Shown: in pieces, positions 52,950 through 63,244 of the stretch
Numbering within the stretch: the first letter of the stretch is position 1
Layout of the letters: each line of letters starts with the position of its first letter
From: Herbaspirillum sp. WKF16
GTDB lineage: Bacteria; Pseudomonadota; Gammaproteobacteria; Burkholderiales; Burkholderiaceae_D
Assembly (NCBI RefSeq): GCF_028993615.1
Contig: NZ_CP118632.1
Location: 4,712,001 to 4,776,000 of the forward strand
Length of the DNA: 64,000 nucleotides
Direction of reading: 5' to 3'
Position numbers and translations under genes: made by a program
Notes under the pieces: generated by a model
What the model saw: the letters and a program-made list of their open reading frames with translations, nothing else
Database searches by the model: none
Told to the model about the DNA's origin: nothing

Positions 52950-53009
52950 GAGCCGTTGAAGTTTCGTGGATGTCACTTGTGAATTTTTTATCCTGAGGGA
53001 GATGTGAAT

Positions 53010-54203
53010 ATGATCAGCCGTCGCGATTTTCTGAAACTGTCCGCACTGGCCGCGCCGGGAGCGCTGAGCGTCACCGATGTGTTCGCGCAAGCCGATGCGA
53101 TTTCCTTCGGCTGCCCGGTGCCGATGTCGGGTCCGTTCGCCGCCAACGGCAAGTTCGCCGACATGGGCATGAAGCTGGCGCTGCAGAAATACGGCAAGGT
53201 GCTGGGCAAGAACACCAGCTACGTGACGCTGGACACCGAGGGCAAGCCGGCCACCGCCGTGCGCAAGATGCAGGAGACCATCGAGAAGGGCACGCGCTTC
53301 TTCGCCGGCGGCATCCTCTCGGGCGAAGCGCTGGCCATGGGCAAGGAAGCCGACAAGGCCGGCAGCATCTTCATCACCACCGCCGGCGCCGACGAGATCA
53401 CCGGCACCGACTGCAACCGCTCGACCTTCCGCTGGTCGGTGCCGACCTTCGGCGCCATCGAGCAGACCGTGCGCCCGCTGCTGGAGAAGATGCCCAACGC
53501 CAAGCGCTGGTACACCATCACGCCGCAATACGTGTTCGGCGAGGGCCTGCTGTCGGCGGCCAAGAACATCTTCAAGGAAAAGGGCATCGAGCACGTCGGC
53601 AACAGCTACCACTCGCTGACCGAGAAGGAGTTCTCCGGCTACCTGACCAACGCCATGGCCGCCAAGCCGGACGTGCTGCTGCTTCTGAACTTCGGCTCGC
53701 AATCCTCCGACACGCTGCGCCAGGCGGTCAGCTTCGGCATGAAGAACAACTGTACGATCCTGATGGCCTGGGCTTCCGGCCTGGAGCAGTTCGAGACGCT
53801 GGGCGCCGACATCTGCGACGGCGTCTACTTCGGCGCGCAGTACTGGCACGCGATCGATTCGCCCTTCAACAAGGAATTCGTCAAGCTGGTCAACGACACG
53901 CTGAAGATCGATCCCAACTACAGCCTGGCCGGCTCCTACATCTGCACCAAGATCATGCTGGACGCCATCATCAAGGCCAACAGCACCGATCCCAAGGCGG
54001 TCATCGCGGCCATGGAAGGCATGAAGTACGAAGGCCTGACCGGCACCGAGGAAATCCGCAAGGGCGACCACCAGGTCATCAAGAACTACTACCTGCTCAA
54101 GGGCAAGGCGAAGTCCAAGATGGCCAACAAGAACGACTACGCGGATATCGTGTCTTCCGGCAAGTCGTTCCTGGCGCTGGACAAGACGCAATGCAAGCTG
54201 TGA
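53010..54203 (+). CDS. Tat-exported branched-chain-type ABC substrate-binding protein
   Basis: 397 aa periplasmic-binding protein type I (Leu/Ile/Val-BP family). The N-terminus MISRRDFLKLSALAAPGALS has the twin-arginine motif S-R-R-D-F-L-K, so it is exported folded by Tat and cleaved near VFAQA. Body: FGCPVPMSGPFAANGKFADM, RFFAGGILSGEALAMG and WYTITPQYVFGEGLLSAAKN. GAGGGA supports the ATG at 53010. It supplies the LivHMGF-type permease encoded downstream. The ligand is unknown; the downstream amidohydrolase suggests a ureido, amide or related nitrogen compound rather than leucine. Confidence 0.88.
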   Translation: MISRRDFLKLSALAAPGALSVTDVFAQADAISFGCPVPMSGPFAANGKFADMGMKLALQKYGKVLGKNTSYVTLDTEGKPATAVRKMQETIEKGTRFFAGGILSGEALAMGKEADKAGSIFITTAGADEITGTDCNRSTFRWSVPTFGAIEQTVRPLLEKMPNAKRWYTITPQYVFGEGLLSAAKNIFKEKGIEHVGNSYHSLTEKEFSGYLTNAMAAKPDVLLLLNFGSQSSDTLRQAVSFGMKNNCTILMAWASGLEQFETLGADICDGVYFGAQYWHAIDSPFNKEFVKLVNDTLKIDPNYSLAGSYICTKIMLDAIIKANSTDPKAVIAAMEGMKYEGLTGTEEIRKGDHQVIKNYYLLKGKAKSKMANKNDYADIVSSGKSFLALDKTQCKL

Positions 54204-54370
54204 TGCGTTTGAGCTCGCGCGGCTACTCAACCGTTCGGACTGAGTAGCCGCGCGAGCGGCGTATCGAGGGCGCCCTGCGCGTGAAGCGCGACGGCGCGTC
54301 TTCGATACGACCCTTCGGGTCTACTCAGTCCGAACGGTCATTGATGTATTACTGAACGTCACGAGGTCTC
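54204..54370 (+). repeat. Intercistronic element with two mutually exclusive 17-bp stems
   Basis: Between the binding-protein gene and livH. Stem A pairs GCTCGCGCGGCTACTCA (54213-54229) perfectly with 54241-54257. Stem B pairs CCGTTCGGACTGAGTAG (54231-54247) perfectly with CTACTCAGTCCGAACGG (54321-54337). The two share 54241-54247 and cannot form together. A third repeat, CGTATCGA / TCGATACG (54260-54267 with 54302-54309), lies inside stem B. The element belongs to the same family as repeats at 7395, 8021 and 8493. It may stabilise the binding-protein mRNA or reduce read-through to livH. Confidence 0.8.
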
Positions 54371-55237
54371 ATGAATATCTACCTGCTGCAGATCGCCAAC
54401 GGCGTCGGCATCGGCATGCTCTACTTCCTGCTGGCGGTGGGCCTGTCGATCGTCTTCGGCCTGCTGCGCTTCGTCAATTTCTCGCATGGCGCCTTCTTCC
54501 TGCTGGGCGCCTACCTGTGCTTCCAGGTGGTCGACATGGGCATCGGCTTCTGGTGGTCGCTGCTGATCGCGCCGCTGGCCGTGGGCCTGTTCGCCTGGGT
54601 GGTGGAACGCTTCGTGCTGCGGCATGTGTACGCGCTGCCGCACCACTTCCACATCCTCTTCACGGTCGGCCTGGCGCTGGTGCTGCAGGAGGCCGTGATC
54701 TCGGCCTGGGGGCCGCTGGGCAACAACGTCTCGCCGCCCGACATGCTGCAAGGCGTGGTGATGGCCGGCGGCTTCGTCTACCCCAAGTACCGGCTGTTCG
54801 TGATCGGCCTGACCGCGGTGATGGCGCTGGTCCTGTGGTGGGTGCTGGAAGGCACGCGCCTGGGCTCGATCGTGCGCGCCGGCAGCGAATCCACCGAGAT
54901 GGTGTCGCTGCTGGGCCTGAACATCAACCGCATCTTCAGCCTGGTGTTCGCGCTGGGCGCGGCCACCGCCGGCCTGGCCGGCGCGCTGGCCGCTCCGATC
55001 CGCGGCGCCGATCCCTTCATGGGCGTGGAGGCGCTGGGCATCGCCTTCGTGGTGGTGGTGGTGGGCGGCCTGGGCAGTTTCTGGGGCGCGCTGATCGGCG
55101 GCCTGCTGGTGGGCATCGTGCAAAGCGTGATGAGCACGGTGTGGTCCGAAGGCGCGCACCTGATGATCTACGTCGCCATGGCCGCGGTCATGCTGCTGCG
55201 GCCCAACGGCCTGCTCGGCCGACCGGGCGCGGCGTGA
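54371..55237 (+). CDS. livH: Branched-chain-type ABC transporter permease (LivH-like)
   Basis: 288 aa inner-membrane permease with about eight helices. LSIVFGLLRFVNFSHGAFFL near the start and GALAAPIRGADPFMGVEALG toward the end are typical of LivH. It forms the channel with LivM. ACGAGGT precedes the start. The transporter family moves amino acids, urea, amides and related solutes. Confidence 0.92.
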   Translation: MNIYLLQIANGVGIGMLYFLLAVGLSIVFGLLRFVNFSHGAFFLLGAYLCFQVVDMGIGFWWSLLIAPLAVGLFAWVVERFVLRHVYALPHHFHILFTVGLALVLQEAVISAWGPLGNNVSPPDMLQGVVMAGGFVYPKYRLFVIGLTAVMALVLWWVLEGTRLGSIVRAGSESTEMVSLLGLNINRIFSLVFALGAATAGLAGALAAPIRGADPFMGVEALGIAFVVVVVGGLGSFWGALIGGLLVGIVQSVMSTVWSEGAHLMIYVAMAAVMLLRPNGLLGRPGAA

Positions 55238-55247
55238 GGAGCAACAC

Positions 55248-56236
55248 ATGAAACATATCGTGCATTTCCGCTATACCCTGCTGGCCGCCGCCGTGGTGCT
55301 GCTGCTGCCGCTGCTGCTGAGTTCAGGCACGCTGGCAACCGAGGTGCTGGTGTTCGCGCTGGCCGCGCTGGGCTGCAACCTGCTGCTGGGATACACCGGA
55401 CTGATGTCGTTCGGCCAGGGCATCTTCTTCGGCGTGGGCAGCTACGCCACCGGCGTGGTGCTGCTGCAGTTGAAGCTGGGCCTGCTGCCTTCGCTGGCGC
55501 TGGCCGCGCTGGGCGGCGCCGCGGTGGCGCTGCTGGTGGGCTGGTTCTCAATCCGCCAGCGCGGCACCTATTTCGTGATGCTGACGCTGGCCTTCGCCCA
55601 GATGTTCTACTTCCTGGCCTACACCATGAAGGATGTCACCGGCGGCGACAACGGCCTGCTGGACATTCCGCGCCCGCCGCTCTCGGTGTTCGGCCTGACG
55701 CTGCTGCCGACCGGCACCTCCTGGCAGTACTACACGGTGGTGGCGATCCTGTTCGTGCTGGTGTTCTGGATGCTGCAGCGGGTGGTCGATTCGGTGCTGG
55801 GCAAGACCCTGCTGGCGGTGCGCGACAACGAGGCGCGCGCCTCGGCGCTGGGCTATGACGTGCGCCTGCTCAAGCTCGCCGCCTTCGTGATCTCGGGCGC
55901 CGTGACGGGGCTTGCCGGTGGCCTGCACGCGATGATGACGGGCGTGGCGCCGCTCTCCAACATCGAGTACCACACCAGCGAATCGATCCTGGTGATGACC
56001 GTCATCGGCGGCACCGGCAACCTGTTCGCCTCGCTGCTGGGCGCGGCCTTCTACGTGCTGGCCGGCAACTGGCTCTCGACGCTGTGGCCGCGCTGGCTGA
56101 TGCTGCTGGGCCTGCTGCTGATCGCCGTCAGCCTGTACATGCAAAAGGGCCTGTTCGGCCTGGCCGTGAAACTGGTCAAGCTCCTGCGTCCGGCGAAAAG
56201 CGGCGCGCAGGAGAGCATCGCCAAGGAGAAGCATTC

Positions 56237-56240
<4 letters not shown>
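55248..56240 (+). CDS. livM: Branched-chain-type ABC transporter permease (LivM-like)
   Basis: 330 aa permease. LGCNLLLGYTGLMSFGQGIF, LFVLVFWMLQRVVDSVLGKT and AVRDNEARASALGYDVRLLK are standard LivM blocks; about nine to ten helices. GAGGAG stands before the ATG, 10 bp after livH. Its stop overlaps livG as ATGA. Confidence 0.92.
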
Positions 56241-57000
<760 letters not shown>

Positions 57001-57004
<4 letters not shown>

Positions 57005-57705
57005 TCCTGCAAGTGCAAGACGTTCACGGCTACTATGGCAAGAGCCATATCCTGCAAGGCGTGTCGCTGGAGGTGGACGCGGGCGAGGTGGTGACCCTGC
57101 TGGGCCGCAACGGCGCCGGCAAGACCACCACGCTCAAGAGCATCGTCGGCGTGGTGCCGCCGACCCAGGGGCGCGTGCTGTTCGAGGGCCAGCAGGTCAG
57201 CGGCCTGCCGCCGCACAAGATCGCCGCGCGCGGCGTGTGCCTGGTGCCGGAGCACCGCGGCATCTTCAAGCTGCTGACCGTGGAAGAGAACCTCACCATG
57301 GCCGCCCGCAAGGAATCGGCCTGGGGCCTGGAAGACGTCTACAAGATCTTCCCGCGCCTGAAGGAGCGCCGCAGGAACGGCGGCGGCCAGCTCTCCGGCG
57401 GCGAGCAGCAGATGCTGGCGATCGCGCGCGCGCTGATGACGCACCCGCGCGTGATGATGCTGGACGAACCTGTGGAAGGCCTGGCGCCGGTGATCGTCGA
57501 CGAGATCGTGGCGCAGATCAAGCTGATCAAGGCCACCGGGATGTCCATCATCCTGGTGGAGCAGAACCTGGAGGTGTGCACGCAACTGGCCGACCGCCAC
57601 TACATCGTGGAGCAGGGACGTGTCGTCTACAGCGGCGGCAACGCCGAGTTCCTGGCCGACGACGGCATCAAGGACCGCTACCTGGGCGTGAACCTGGCGG
57701 CGTGA
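57001..57705 (+). CDS. livF: Branched-chain-type ABC transporter ATPase (LivF-like)
   Basis: 234 aa. Walker A GRNGAGKTTTLKSI, LVPEHRGIFKLLTVEENL, signature LSGGEQQMLAIARALM, Walker B VMMLDEPVEGLAP. It pairs with LivG to power the importer. ATGA overlap with livG. A perfect 10-bp stem GTTCGGCCTG / CAGGCCGAAC (57723-57732 with 57742-57751) follows the stop without a T-run and may mark an mRNA end or a partial terminator before the amidohydrolase gene. Confidence 0.93.
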
Positions 57706-57722
57706 CAAATCTCATGTCGCCG

Positions 57723-57751
57723 GTTCGGCCTGCGGCCTGCCCAGGCCGAAC
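57723..57751 (+). other. Stem-loop between livF and the amidohydrolase gene
   Basis: GTTCGGCCTG pairs perfectly with CAGGCCGAAC across a 9-nt loop. No poly-T follows. It could be a processing site or a partial attenuator within the operon. Confidence 0.5.
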
Positions 57752-57794
57752 GGCAATTGGAATATCGATCATCTGGCAAGAAGGAAAAGCAATC

Positions 57795-59054
57795 ATGGAC
57801 ATGAAAACCAAAGCAAGCGCCCTGCGCATCGACGGCGACCGCCTGTGGGATTCGCTGATGGCGCTGGGCAAGATCGGCGGCACCGCCAAGGGCGGCGTCT
57901 GCCGGCTGGCGCTGACCGACCTCGACAAGCAAGGCCGCGACCTGGTGACCTCCTGGGCCCGGGCCGAAGGCATGAGCGTGGTGGTCGACCAGATCGGCAA
58001 CATCTTCATGCGCCGCGCCGGCCGCAACAACGACCTGCCGCCGGTGATGACCGGCTCGCACATCGACACCCAGCCGACCGGCGGCAAGTTCGACGGCAAC
58101 TACGGCGTGCTCTCCGGCATCGAGGTAATCCGCACGCTGAACCAGCACAAGATCCAGACCGAGGCGCCCATCGAGGTGGCGGTGTGGACCAATGAGGAAG
58201 GCTCGCGCTTCGTGCCGGTAATGATGGGTTCGGGCGTGTTCTGCGGCGCCTTCACGCTGGAGCACGCCTACAACGCCACCGACGTCGACGGCAAGAAGGT
58301 CAGAGATGAGCTGGAGCGCATTGGCTACATCGGCGAGCAGACCTGCGGCGACCATCCGATCGGCGCCTACTACGAGGCGCACATCGAGCAGGGCCCGGTG
58401 CTGGAGAACGCCGACACCGTGATCGGCGTGGTGCCGGCGGTGCTGGGCCTGTCCTGGTACGACTGCACGGTGACCGGTTTCGAGTCGCACGCGGGCCCCA
58501 CGCCGATGGAGATCCGCAAGGACGCGCTGCAGGTGTCCACCTACATCATGCAAGAGGTGGTGGCCATCGCCAACCGCTATCCGCCCTACGGCCGCGGCAC
58601 GGTGGGTCAGGTGCAGGTGATGCCCAACAGCCGCAATGTGATCCCCGGCCAGGTGAAGTTCTCCATCGACCTGCGCAACGTCAGCGACGAGACGCTCAAC
58701 CGCATGCACGAGGACCTGCTGGCCTATCTTGAGGCGATGCGCCGGAAGACCGGCCTTGCCATCGAGCTGGAGCGCGTCTCCTACTTCCCGCCCTGCCCCT
58801 TCCATCCGGACTGCGTGGACAACGTGCGCGGCGCCGCCGGCGCGCTCGGCTACAAGACCATGGACGTGGTCTCCGGCGCCGGCCACGACGCCATCTACGC
58901 CGCGCGCCTGGCGCCGGCCGGCATGATCTTCGTGCCCTGCAAGGACGGCGTGTCGCACAACGAGATCGAGGACGCCAAGCCGGAGCACCTGGAGGCGGGC
59001 TGCAACGTGCTGCTGCAAGCCATGCTGGCCAGCGCCGGCGTGGTCAACGAGTGA
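57795..59054 (+). CDS. Zn-dependent amidohydrolase, hydantoinase/carbamoylase family (beta-ureidopropionase-like)
   Basis: 419 aa M20-type dinuclear zinc enzyme. Metal and active-site blocks: GSHIDTQPTGGKFDGNYGVL (His and Asp ligands), WTNEEGSRFVPVMMGSGVF, AHIEQGPVLE, GFESHAGPTPMEIRKDAL and the final ligand in FVPCKDGVSHNEIEDAKPEH. The family removes the carbamoyl group from N-carbamoyl-L-amino acids, N-carbamoyl-beta-alanine or allantoate. Placed directly after a Liv-type importer and close to bauA/mmsA, N-carbamoyl-beta-alanine or a related ureido acid is a fair guess. Other substrates (allantoate, ureidoglycolate, amides) cannot be excluded. Confidence 0.88.
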   Translation: MDMKTKASALRIDGDRLWDSLMALGKIGGTAKGGVCRLALTDLDKQGRDLVTSWARAEGMSVVVDQIGNIFMRRAGRNNDLPPVMTGSHIDTQPTGGKFDGNYGVLSGIEVIRTLNQHKIQTEAPIEVAVWTNEEGSRFVPVMMGSGVFCGAFTLEHAYNATDVDGKKVRDELERIGYIGEQTCGDHPIGAYYEAHIEQGPVLENADTVIGVVPAVLGLSWYDCTVTGFESHAGPTPMEIRKDALQVSTYIMQEVVAIANRYPPYGRGTVGQVQVMPNSRNVIPGQVKFSIDLRNVSDETLNRMHEDLLAYLEAMRRKTGLAIELERVSYFPPCPFHPDCVDNVRGAAGALGYKTMDVVSGAGHDAIYAARLAPAGMIFVPCKDGVSHNEIEDAKPEHLEAGCNVLLQAMLASAGVVNE

Positions 59055-59062
59055 GGATAGAG

Positions 59063-60556
59063 ATGAAACCCAGGATCGTCATTGCCCGCATGAATCACGA
59101 GACCAATACCTTCTCGCCGATTCCCACGCCGCTGGAAGCCTTCGACCCGCAGTGGGACGAGGCCGCCTACCGCGACCAGAAAGGCGCGCGCACCGCGATG
59201 GGCGCCTTCCTCGACATCGCCGGGAAGATGGGCGCCGAGATCGTCACGCCGCTGGCGGCCTGGGCCAATCCCAGCGCGGCGGTGGCGGCCGACGCCTACA
59301 CCGTGATGTGCGACGGCATCGTGCGCGCCATCGAGCAGGGCTGCGACGCCATCATGCTCGACCTGCACGGCGCCATGGTGGCCGAAAACGCCGACGACGG
59401 CGAAGGCGCGCTGCTGGAGCGCATCCGCAAGGTCGCGCCCGACACGCCGATGACGGTGGCGCTGGACCTGCACGGCAACGTCACGCAAAAGATGATCGAG
59501 CATGCCGACATCGTGGTCAGCTTCAAGACCTATCCGCACATCGACATGTACGAGACCGGCGAACATGCCGGGCGCCTGCTGGTCGATCTGCTCAACGGAA
59601 CATCCAGGCCGCTGGTGGCCTGGCGCCAGGTGCCGTTGCTGTCGGCCACGCTGACCAGCAACACTTCGGCCTCGGCCATGCAGCGCGCGGTGCAGGCCGC
59701 GCAGGAGGCGGAGAAACAGGACGGCGTGCTGGCCGTCTCGGTGCTGGCCGGCTTCCCCTTGTCCGACTTCCGCGACGCCGGCATGTCGGTGGTGGTGGTG
59801 ACCGAGAACGACAACATCCTGGCCGACGCCGTGGCCGAGAAGATCGCCCGCCAGATCTGGACCGAACGCGACGACTTCGTCTACGACAGCCTGCCCCTCA
59901 GGGAATCGCTGGCCCAGGCCAAGCTGCGCAGCCTCGGCGCCGGCAACGGCCCGGTGCTGCTGCTGGACCACAGCGACAACGTCATGTCGGGCGGCACCTG
60001 CAACACCATGGACGTGCTGGAGGCGGCGCTGGAGGCCGGCCTGGACGGCATCGCGGTGGGCCCGATCAGCGATCCGGAAGCGGTGGCGCACATGGTCGAG
60101 GCTGGCCTGGGCGCGACCGTCACGCTGGCGGTAGGCAACAAGGTGCAGCTCACGCAGCAGGGCATCAGCAAGGTGCCGCCGCTGCTGTCGGGCAAGGTGG
60201 CGGCGATCACCGACGGCAGGTTCACCGTGACCGGTCCGATCTATACCGGATCGACCATCCAGATGGGCCGCAGCGTGCTGCTCGACATCGGCCGCGCGAA
60301 GATCGTGGTGACCGAGGAGCGCGTCGAGCCCTACGATCTCGGCGTGTTCACCAGCCTGGGCCTGGATCCGGCGCGGCAGTCCTTCCTGATCCTGAAGTCG
60401 CGCATGTATTGCCGGCCGGTGTTCGTGCCGATCAGCCGCGGGCTGGTCGAGTGCGATTCCGACAGCGGCGGCCCGACCAGCTCCAACCTGAAGCTGTTCC
60501 CGATCAAGAAGGTGCGGCGCCCGGTCTATCCGCTGGACGCGGACATGGCCTGGTAA
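59063..60556 (+). CDS. M81-family metalloprotein (MlrC / microcystinase C-like)
   Basis: 497 aa. MlrC domain: RIVIARMNHETNTFSPIPTP, DAIMLDLHGAMVAENADDGE, VALDLHGNVTQKMIEHADIV and YPHIDMYETGEHAGRLL with the metal-binding Asp and His; the C-terminal domain has DHSDNVMSGGTCNTMDVLEA. MlrC cleaves the linear product of microcystin at a beta-amino acid (Adda) bond in sphingomonads, but most relatives have no known substrate. ATG 59063 is preferred over GTG 59051 because GAGGATAG stands before it. Its place behind the carbamoylase-like gene points to a shared pathway. Confidence 0.85.
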   Translation: MKPRIVIARMNHETNTFSPIPTPLEAFDPQWDEAAYRDQKGARTAMGAFLDIAGKMGAEIVTPLAAWANPSAAVAADAYTVMCDGIVRAIEQGCDAIMLDLHGAMVAENADDGEGALLERIRKVAPDTPMTVALDLHGNVTQKMIEHADIVVSFKTYPHIDMYETGEHAGRLLVDLLNGTSRPLVAWRQVPLLSATLTSNTSASAMQRAVQAAQEAEKQDGVLAVSVLAGFPLSDFRDAGMSVVVVTENDNILADAVAEKIARQIWTERDDFVYDSLPLRESLAQAKLRSLGAGNGPVLLLDHSDNVMSGGTCNTMDVLEAALEAGLDGIAVGPISDPEAVAHMVEAGLGATVTLAVGNKVQLTQQGISKVPPLLSGKVAAITDGRFTVTGPIYTGSTIQMGRSVLLDIGRAKIVVTEERVEPYDLGVFTSLGLDPARQSFLILKSRMYCRPVFVPISRGLVECDSDSGGPTSSNLKLFPIKKVRRPVYPLDADMAW

Positions 60557-60565
60557 GCCGTTGAC

Positions 60566-61489
60566 GTGACGACTGCCGCCACCGCTCCCCACGCCGGCCG
60601 GGCGCGGATCCTGCTGCTGCTCCTCGGCGTGGTGTGGGGCCTGAACTGGCCGGCGGTGAAGGTGGCGCTGTCGGGCGTGTCGCCCTGGGGCCTGCGCAGC
60701 ATCGGGCTGGGCGCCGCGGCCTGCACCGTGTTCGCGCTGGGGCTGGCGCGCCGGCGCAAGCTGGCGGTGCGCGCCGGCCGCGACCGCCTGCACATCGCCG
60801 TGGCCGGCGTGCTCAACATCGCCGCCTTCAACATCCTCCTCACCTTCGCCCAGCTGGGCGCGGCCACCTCGCGGGTGGCCATCATCACCTACTCCATGCC
60901 GCTGTGGGCCACGCTGCTGGCGCGCTTCGCGCTGGGCGAGCGGCTCGATCGCGTGCGCGTTGCCGGCCTGCTGCTGGGCGCCTGCGGACTGGCATTGCTG
61001 CTGGCGCCGCTGGCCGGGGGCGGGCTGCCGCGCGGCATCCTGCTGGCGCTGGGCGCGGCCTTCACCTGGGCCGCCGGCACCATCTACACCAAGTGGGCGC
61101 GCATCTCGGCCGAGCCGCTGGCGGTGGCCGCCTGGCAACTGCTGATCGGCGCACTGGTGGCGCTCACCGGCCTGCTCAGTTTCGAAGGCATGCCGCACTG
61201 GCCCAACTGGCATGCGGTGCACAACGCGGTGCTGGTGGCGCTGGCCTACCACATCGTCTTCGGCATGGCGCTGGGCTACATCCTGTGGTTCAACATCATC
61301 AGCAGCCTGCCGGCCGGCGTGGCGGCGCTGGGCACGCTGCTGGTGCCGGTGGTAGGCGTGGCCGGGGCCGTGCTGCTGCTGGGGGAGCGTCCCGGGCTAT
61401 CCGACCTGGGCGGCTTCGCGCTGATCTTCTGCGCGGCGCTGTGCGTGCTGTTGCCCCGCAACATGGGTGCGCGCCGCGACGCGCCCTGA
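60566..61489 (+). CDS. EamA/DMT-family transporter
   Basis: 307 aa, ten predicted helices in two EamA repeats (LLLLLGVVWGLNWPAVKVAL at the start; PAGVAALGTLLVPVVGVAGA in the second half). Starts with GTG, 9 bp after the MlrC-like gene, so it is probably in the same operon. DMT proteins export amino acids or metabolites; here it could remove an excess amine or amino acid from the pathway. Direction and substrate unknown. Confidence 0.85.
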   Translation: MTTAATAPHAGRARILLLLLGVVWGLNWPAVKVALSGVSPWGLRSIGLGAAACTVFALGLARRRKLAVRAGRDRLHIAVAGVLNIAAFNILLTFAQLGAATSRVAIITYSMPLWATLLARFALGERLDRVRVAGLLLGACGLALLLAPLAGGGLPRGILLALGAAFTWAAGTIYTKWARISAEPLAVAAWQLLIGALVALTGLLSFEGMPHWPNWHAVHNAVLVALAYHIVFGMALGYILWFNIISSLPAGVAALGTLLVPVVGVAGAVLLLGERPGLSDLGGFALIFCAALCVLLPRNMGARRDAP

Positions 61490-61584
61490 GCGCGCGGCCA
61501 TACGGCAATACAACAGCACGGCATTTTTCCATCCGCCTGCCGGGACGCAAACCGCCATTGCTGTGTTAGGCTCAATCGAGGCCG

Positions 61585-61615
61585 CGATATTGTTTATATC
61601 GTTAGCCGGATAACG
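61585..61615. promoter_or_regulatory. Inverted repeats upstream of the third chemoreceptor gene
   Basis: CGATAT-TGTTT-ATATCG (61585-61601) overlaps CGTTA-GCCGGA-TAACG (61600-61615 including the overlap). The stretch GCCGGATAA resembles a sigma-28 -10 element with one extra base, but no TAAA box is at the proper distance. Confidence 0.35.
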
Positions 61616-61678
61616 ACAGGCGCGCCGCCACACCAACTACAAGTAAAACGGCGCGCAGCCAAGAGAATGGGAGACGGG

Positions 61679-63244
61679 ATGAAAAACCTCAGGATAGGCG
61701 TGCGCCTCGGCATCGGCTTTGTTTCCCTGTTGGCCCTGATGGCCATCATGGTGGGCCTGGCGGTATGGCGCCTGGAGGACATCGGCGACGCCACCGACGA
61801 CATGGTCAAGGTGGCGCTCAAGAAGGAGCGCGACGCGGTGCAGTGGCATGCCGCGATCAAGGAAAACGGCGTGCGCACCTTCGCGGTGATGAAGAGCGAC
61901 GACGCGGCCTTCCAGCAATATTTCCAGAAACAGATCGACGCCGAGTCGAACAAGGTCAGCCAGCTGCAGAAGCGGGTCGAGTCCGCCATCAACGATCCCG
62001 AGGAAAAGCGCCTGTTCGACGAGGTCGGCAAGCTGCGCGCCGTCTACCGCGACACGCGACAGAAGATCTTCGACATGAAGAAGGCCGGCGACGTCGAACG
62101 GGCGCGCGAGATGACCGACGCCACGCTGGTCAAGATGATGGATGGCTATGCCGACAGCGTGCAGCGCTATGCCGAGTTCCAGAAGAAATTCATCGACGAC
62201 GCCGCCACCAGCATCGACGACAACTATCGCTCCGGGCGCAGCATGCTGATCGCGTTGGGCTGCATCGAGCTGCTGCTCGGCGCCGCGCTGGCCTGGCTGC
62301 TCACGCGCAGCATCACGCGGCCGCTGAACCAGGCGGTGGCGATCGCCGAGAACGTGGCGGCGGGCGATCTCACCTCGCACATCACCAGCGACGCGCAGGA
62401 CGAGACCGGCAAGCTGCTGGCGGCGCTGCGCACCATGAACGGCAACTTGCTCGATATCGTCGGCCGCGTGCGCAGCGGCACCGACACCATCAGCAACGCC
62501 TCGCGCGAGATCGCCACCGGCAACCTCGACCTCTCGGCCCGCACCGAACAGCAGGCCGGCTCGCTGGAGGAGACCGCCTCGGCGATGGAACAGCTGACCT
62601 CGACCGTGAAACAGAACGCCGACAACGCGCGCCAGGCCAACCAGCTGGCGGCCTCGGCTTCCGAGATCGCGACCCAGGGCGGCGACGTGGTGGATCAGGT
62701 GGTGGAAACCATGGGCGCGATCCACGCCTCGTCGCAGAAGATCGCCGACATCATCGGCGTGATCGACGGCATTGCCTTCCAGACCAATATCCTGGCGCTC
62801 AATGCGGCGGTGGAAGCGGCGCGCGCCGGCGAGCAGGGGCGCGGCTTCGCGGTGGTGGCGTCGGAGGTGCGCACGCTGGCGCAGCGTTCGGCGGCGGCGG
62901 CCAAGGAGATCAAGCAGCTGATCGACGATTCGGTGGCGAAGGTGGACGACGGCAGCCGCCTGGTGGCCAAGGCCGGCGACACCATGAGCGAGGTGGTGGC
63001 CAGCGTGGCGCGGGTCTCCGACATCGTGCGCGAGATCACCGCGGCCAGCTCCGAGCAGAGCGACGGCATCGAGCAGGTCAACCAGGCCATCACCCACATC
63101 GACGAAGCCACGCAACAGAACGCGGCGCTGGTGGAAGAAGCGGCGGCCGCCGCGCAGTCCATGCAGGACCAGGCGGCGGCCTTGTCGGAAGCGGTCAGCG
63201 TGTTCCGCCTGGAAGGCGGGCGCGCCGCTGCGCCGGCGGCGTGA
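61679..63244 (+). CDS. Methyl-accepting chemotaxis protein
   Basis: 521 aa. TM1 near residues 8-28 ([20 protein letters not shown]), a periplasmic helical sensor, TM2 near 190-212 ([20 protein letters not shown]), HAMP, and the signalling domain with tip [20 protein letters not shown]. The sensor has an unusually high share of Lys, Asp and Glu. C-terminus GGRAAAPAA, no pentapeptide. ATG 61679 is supported by GGGAGA. Its stop codon touches that of the convergent dioxygenase gene with no space. Confidence 0.93.
   Translation: MKNLRIGVRLGIGFVSLLALMAIMVGLAVWRLEDIGDATDDMVKVALKKERDAVQWHAAIKENGVRTFAVMKSDDAAFQQYFQKQIDAESNKVSQLQKRVESAINDPEEKRLFDEVGKLRAVYRDTRQKIFDMKKAGDVERAREMTDATLVKMMDGYADSVQRYAEFQKKFIDDAATSIDDNYRSGRSMLIALGCIELLLGAALAWLLTRSITRPLNQAVAIAENVAAGDLTSHITSDAQDETGKLLAALRTMNGNLLDIVGRVRSGTDTISNASREIATGNLDLSARTEQQAGSLEETASAMEQLTSTVKQNADNARQANQLAASASEIATQGGDVVDQVVETMGAIHASSQKIADIIGVIDGIAFQTNILALNAAVEAARAGEQGRGFAVVASEVRTLAQRSAAAAKEIKQLIDDSVAKVDDGSRLVAKAGDTMSEVVASVARVSDIVREITAASSEQSDGIEQVNQAITHIDEATQQNAALVEEAAAAAQSMQDQAAALSEAVSVFRLEGGRAAAPAA

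Larger units (their letters stand above)
52512..53009. other. Gap before the Liv-type transporter genes
   Basis: About 500 bp. It holds a possible 46-codon gene with a strong ribosome site (52809-52949) and a sigma-54-like sequence (52930-52944), both given separately. GGTGCA/TGCACC half-sites occur at 52547, 52568 and 52598 but do not form an NtrC-type palindrome. AT-rich runs are present at 52610-52640 and 52980-52990. Confidence 0.5.

Noticed and set aside
58895..61252. 785-codon open frame opposite the amidohydrolase, MlrC and DMT genes
   Set aside because: Same reasons: three real genes on the plus strand have clear domains and linked starts.
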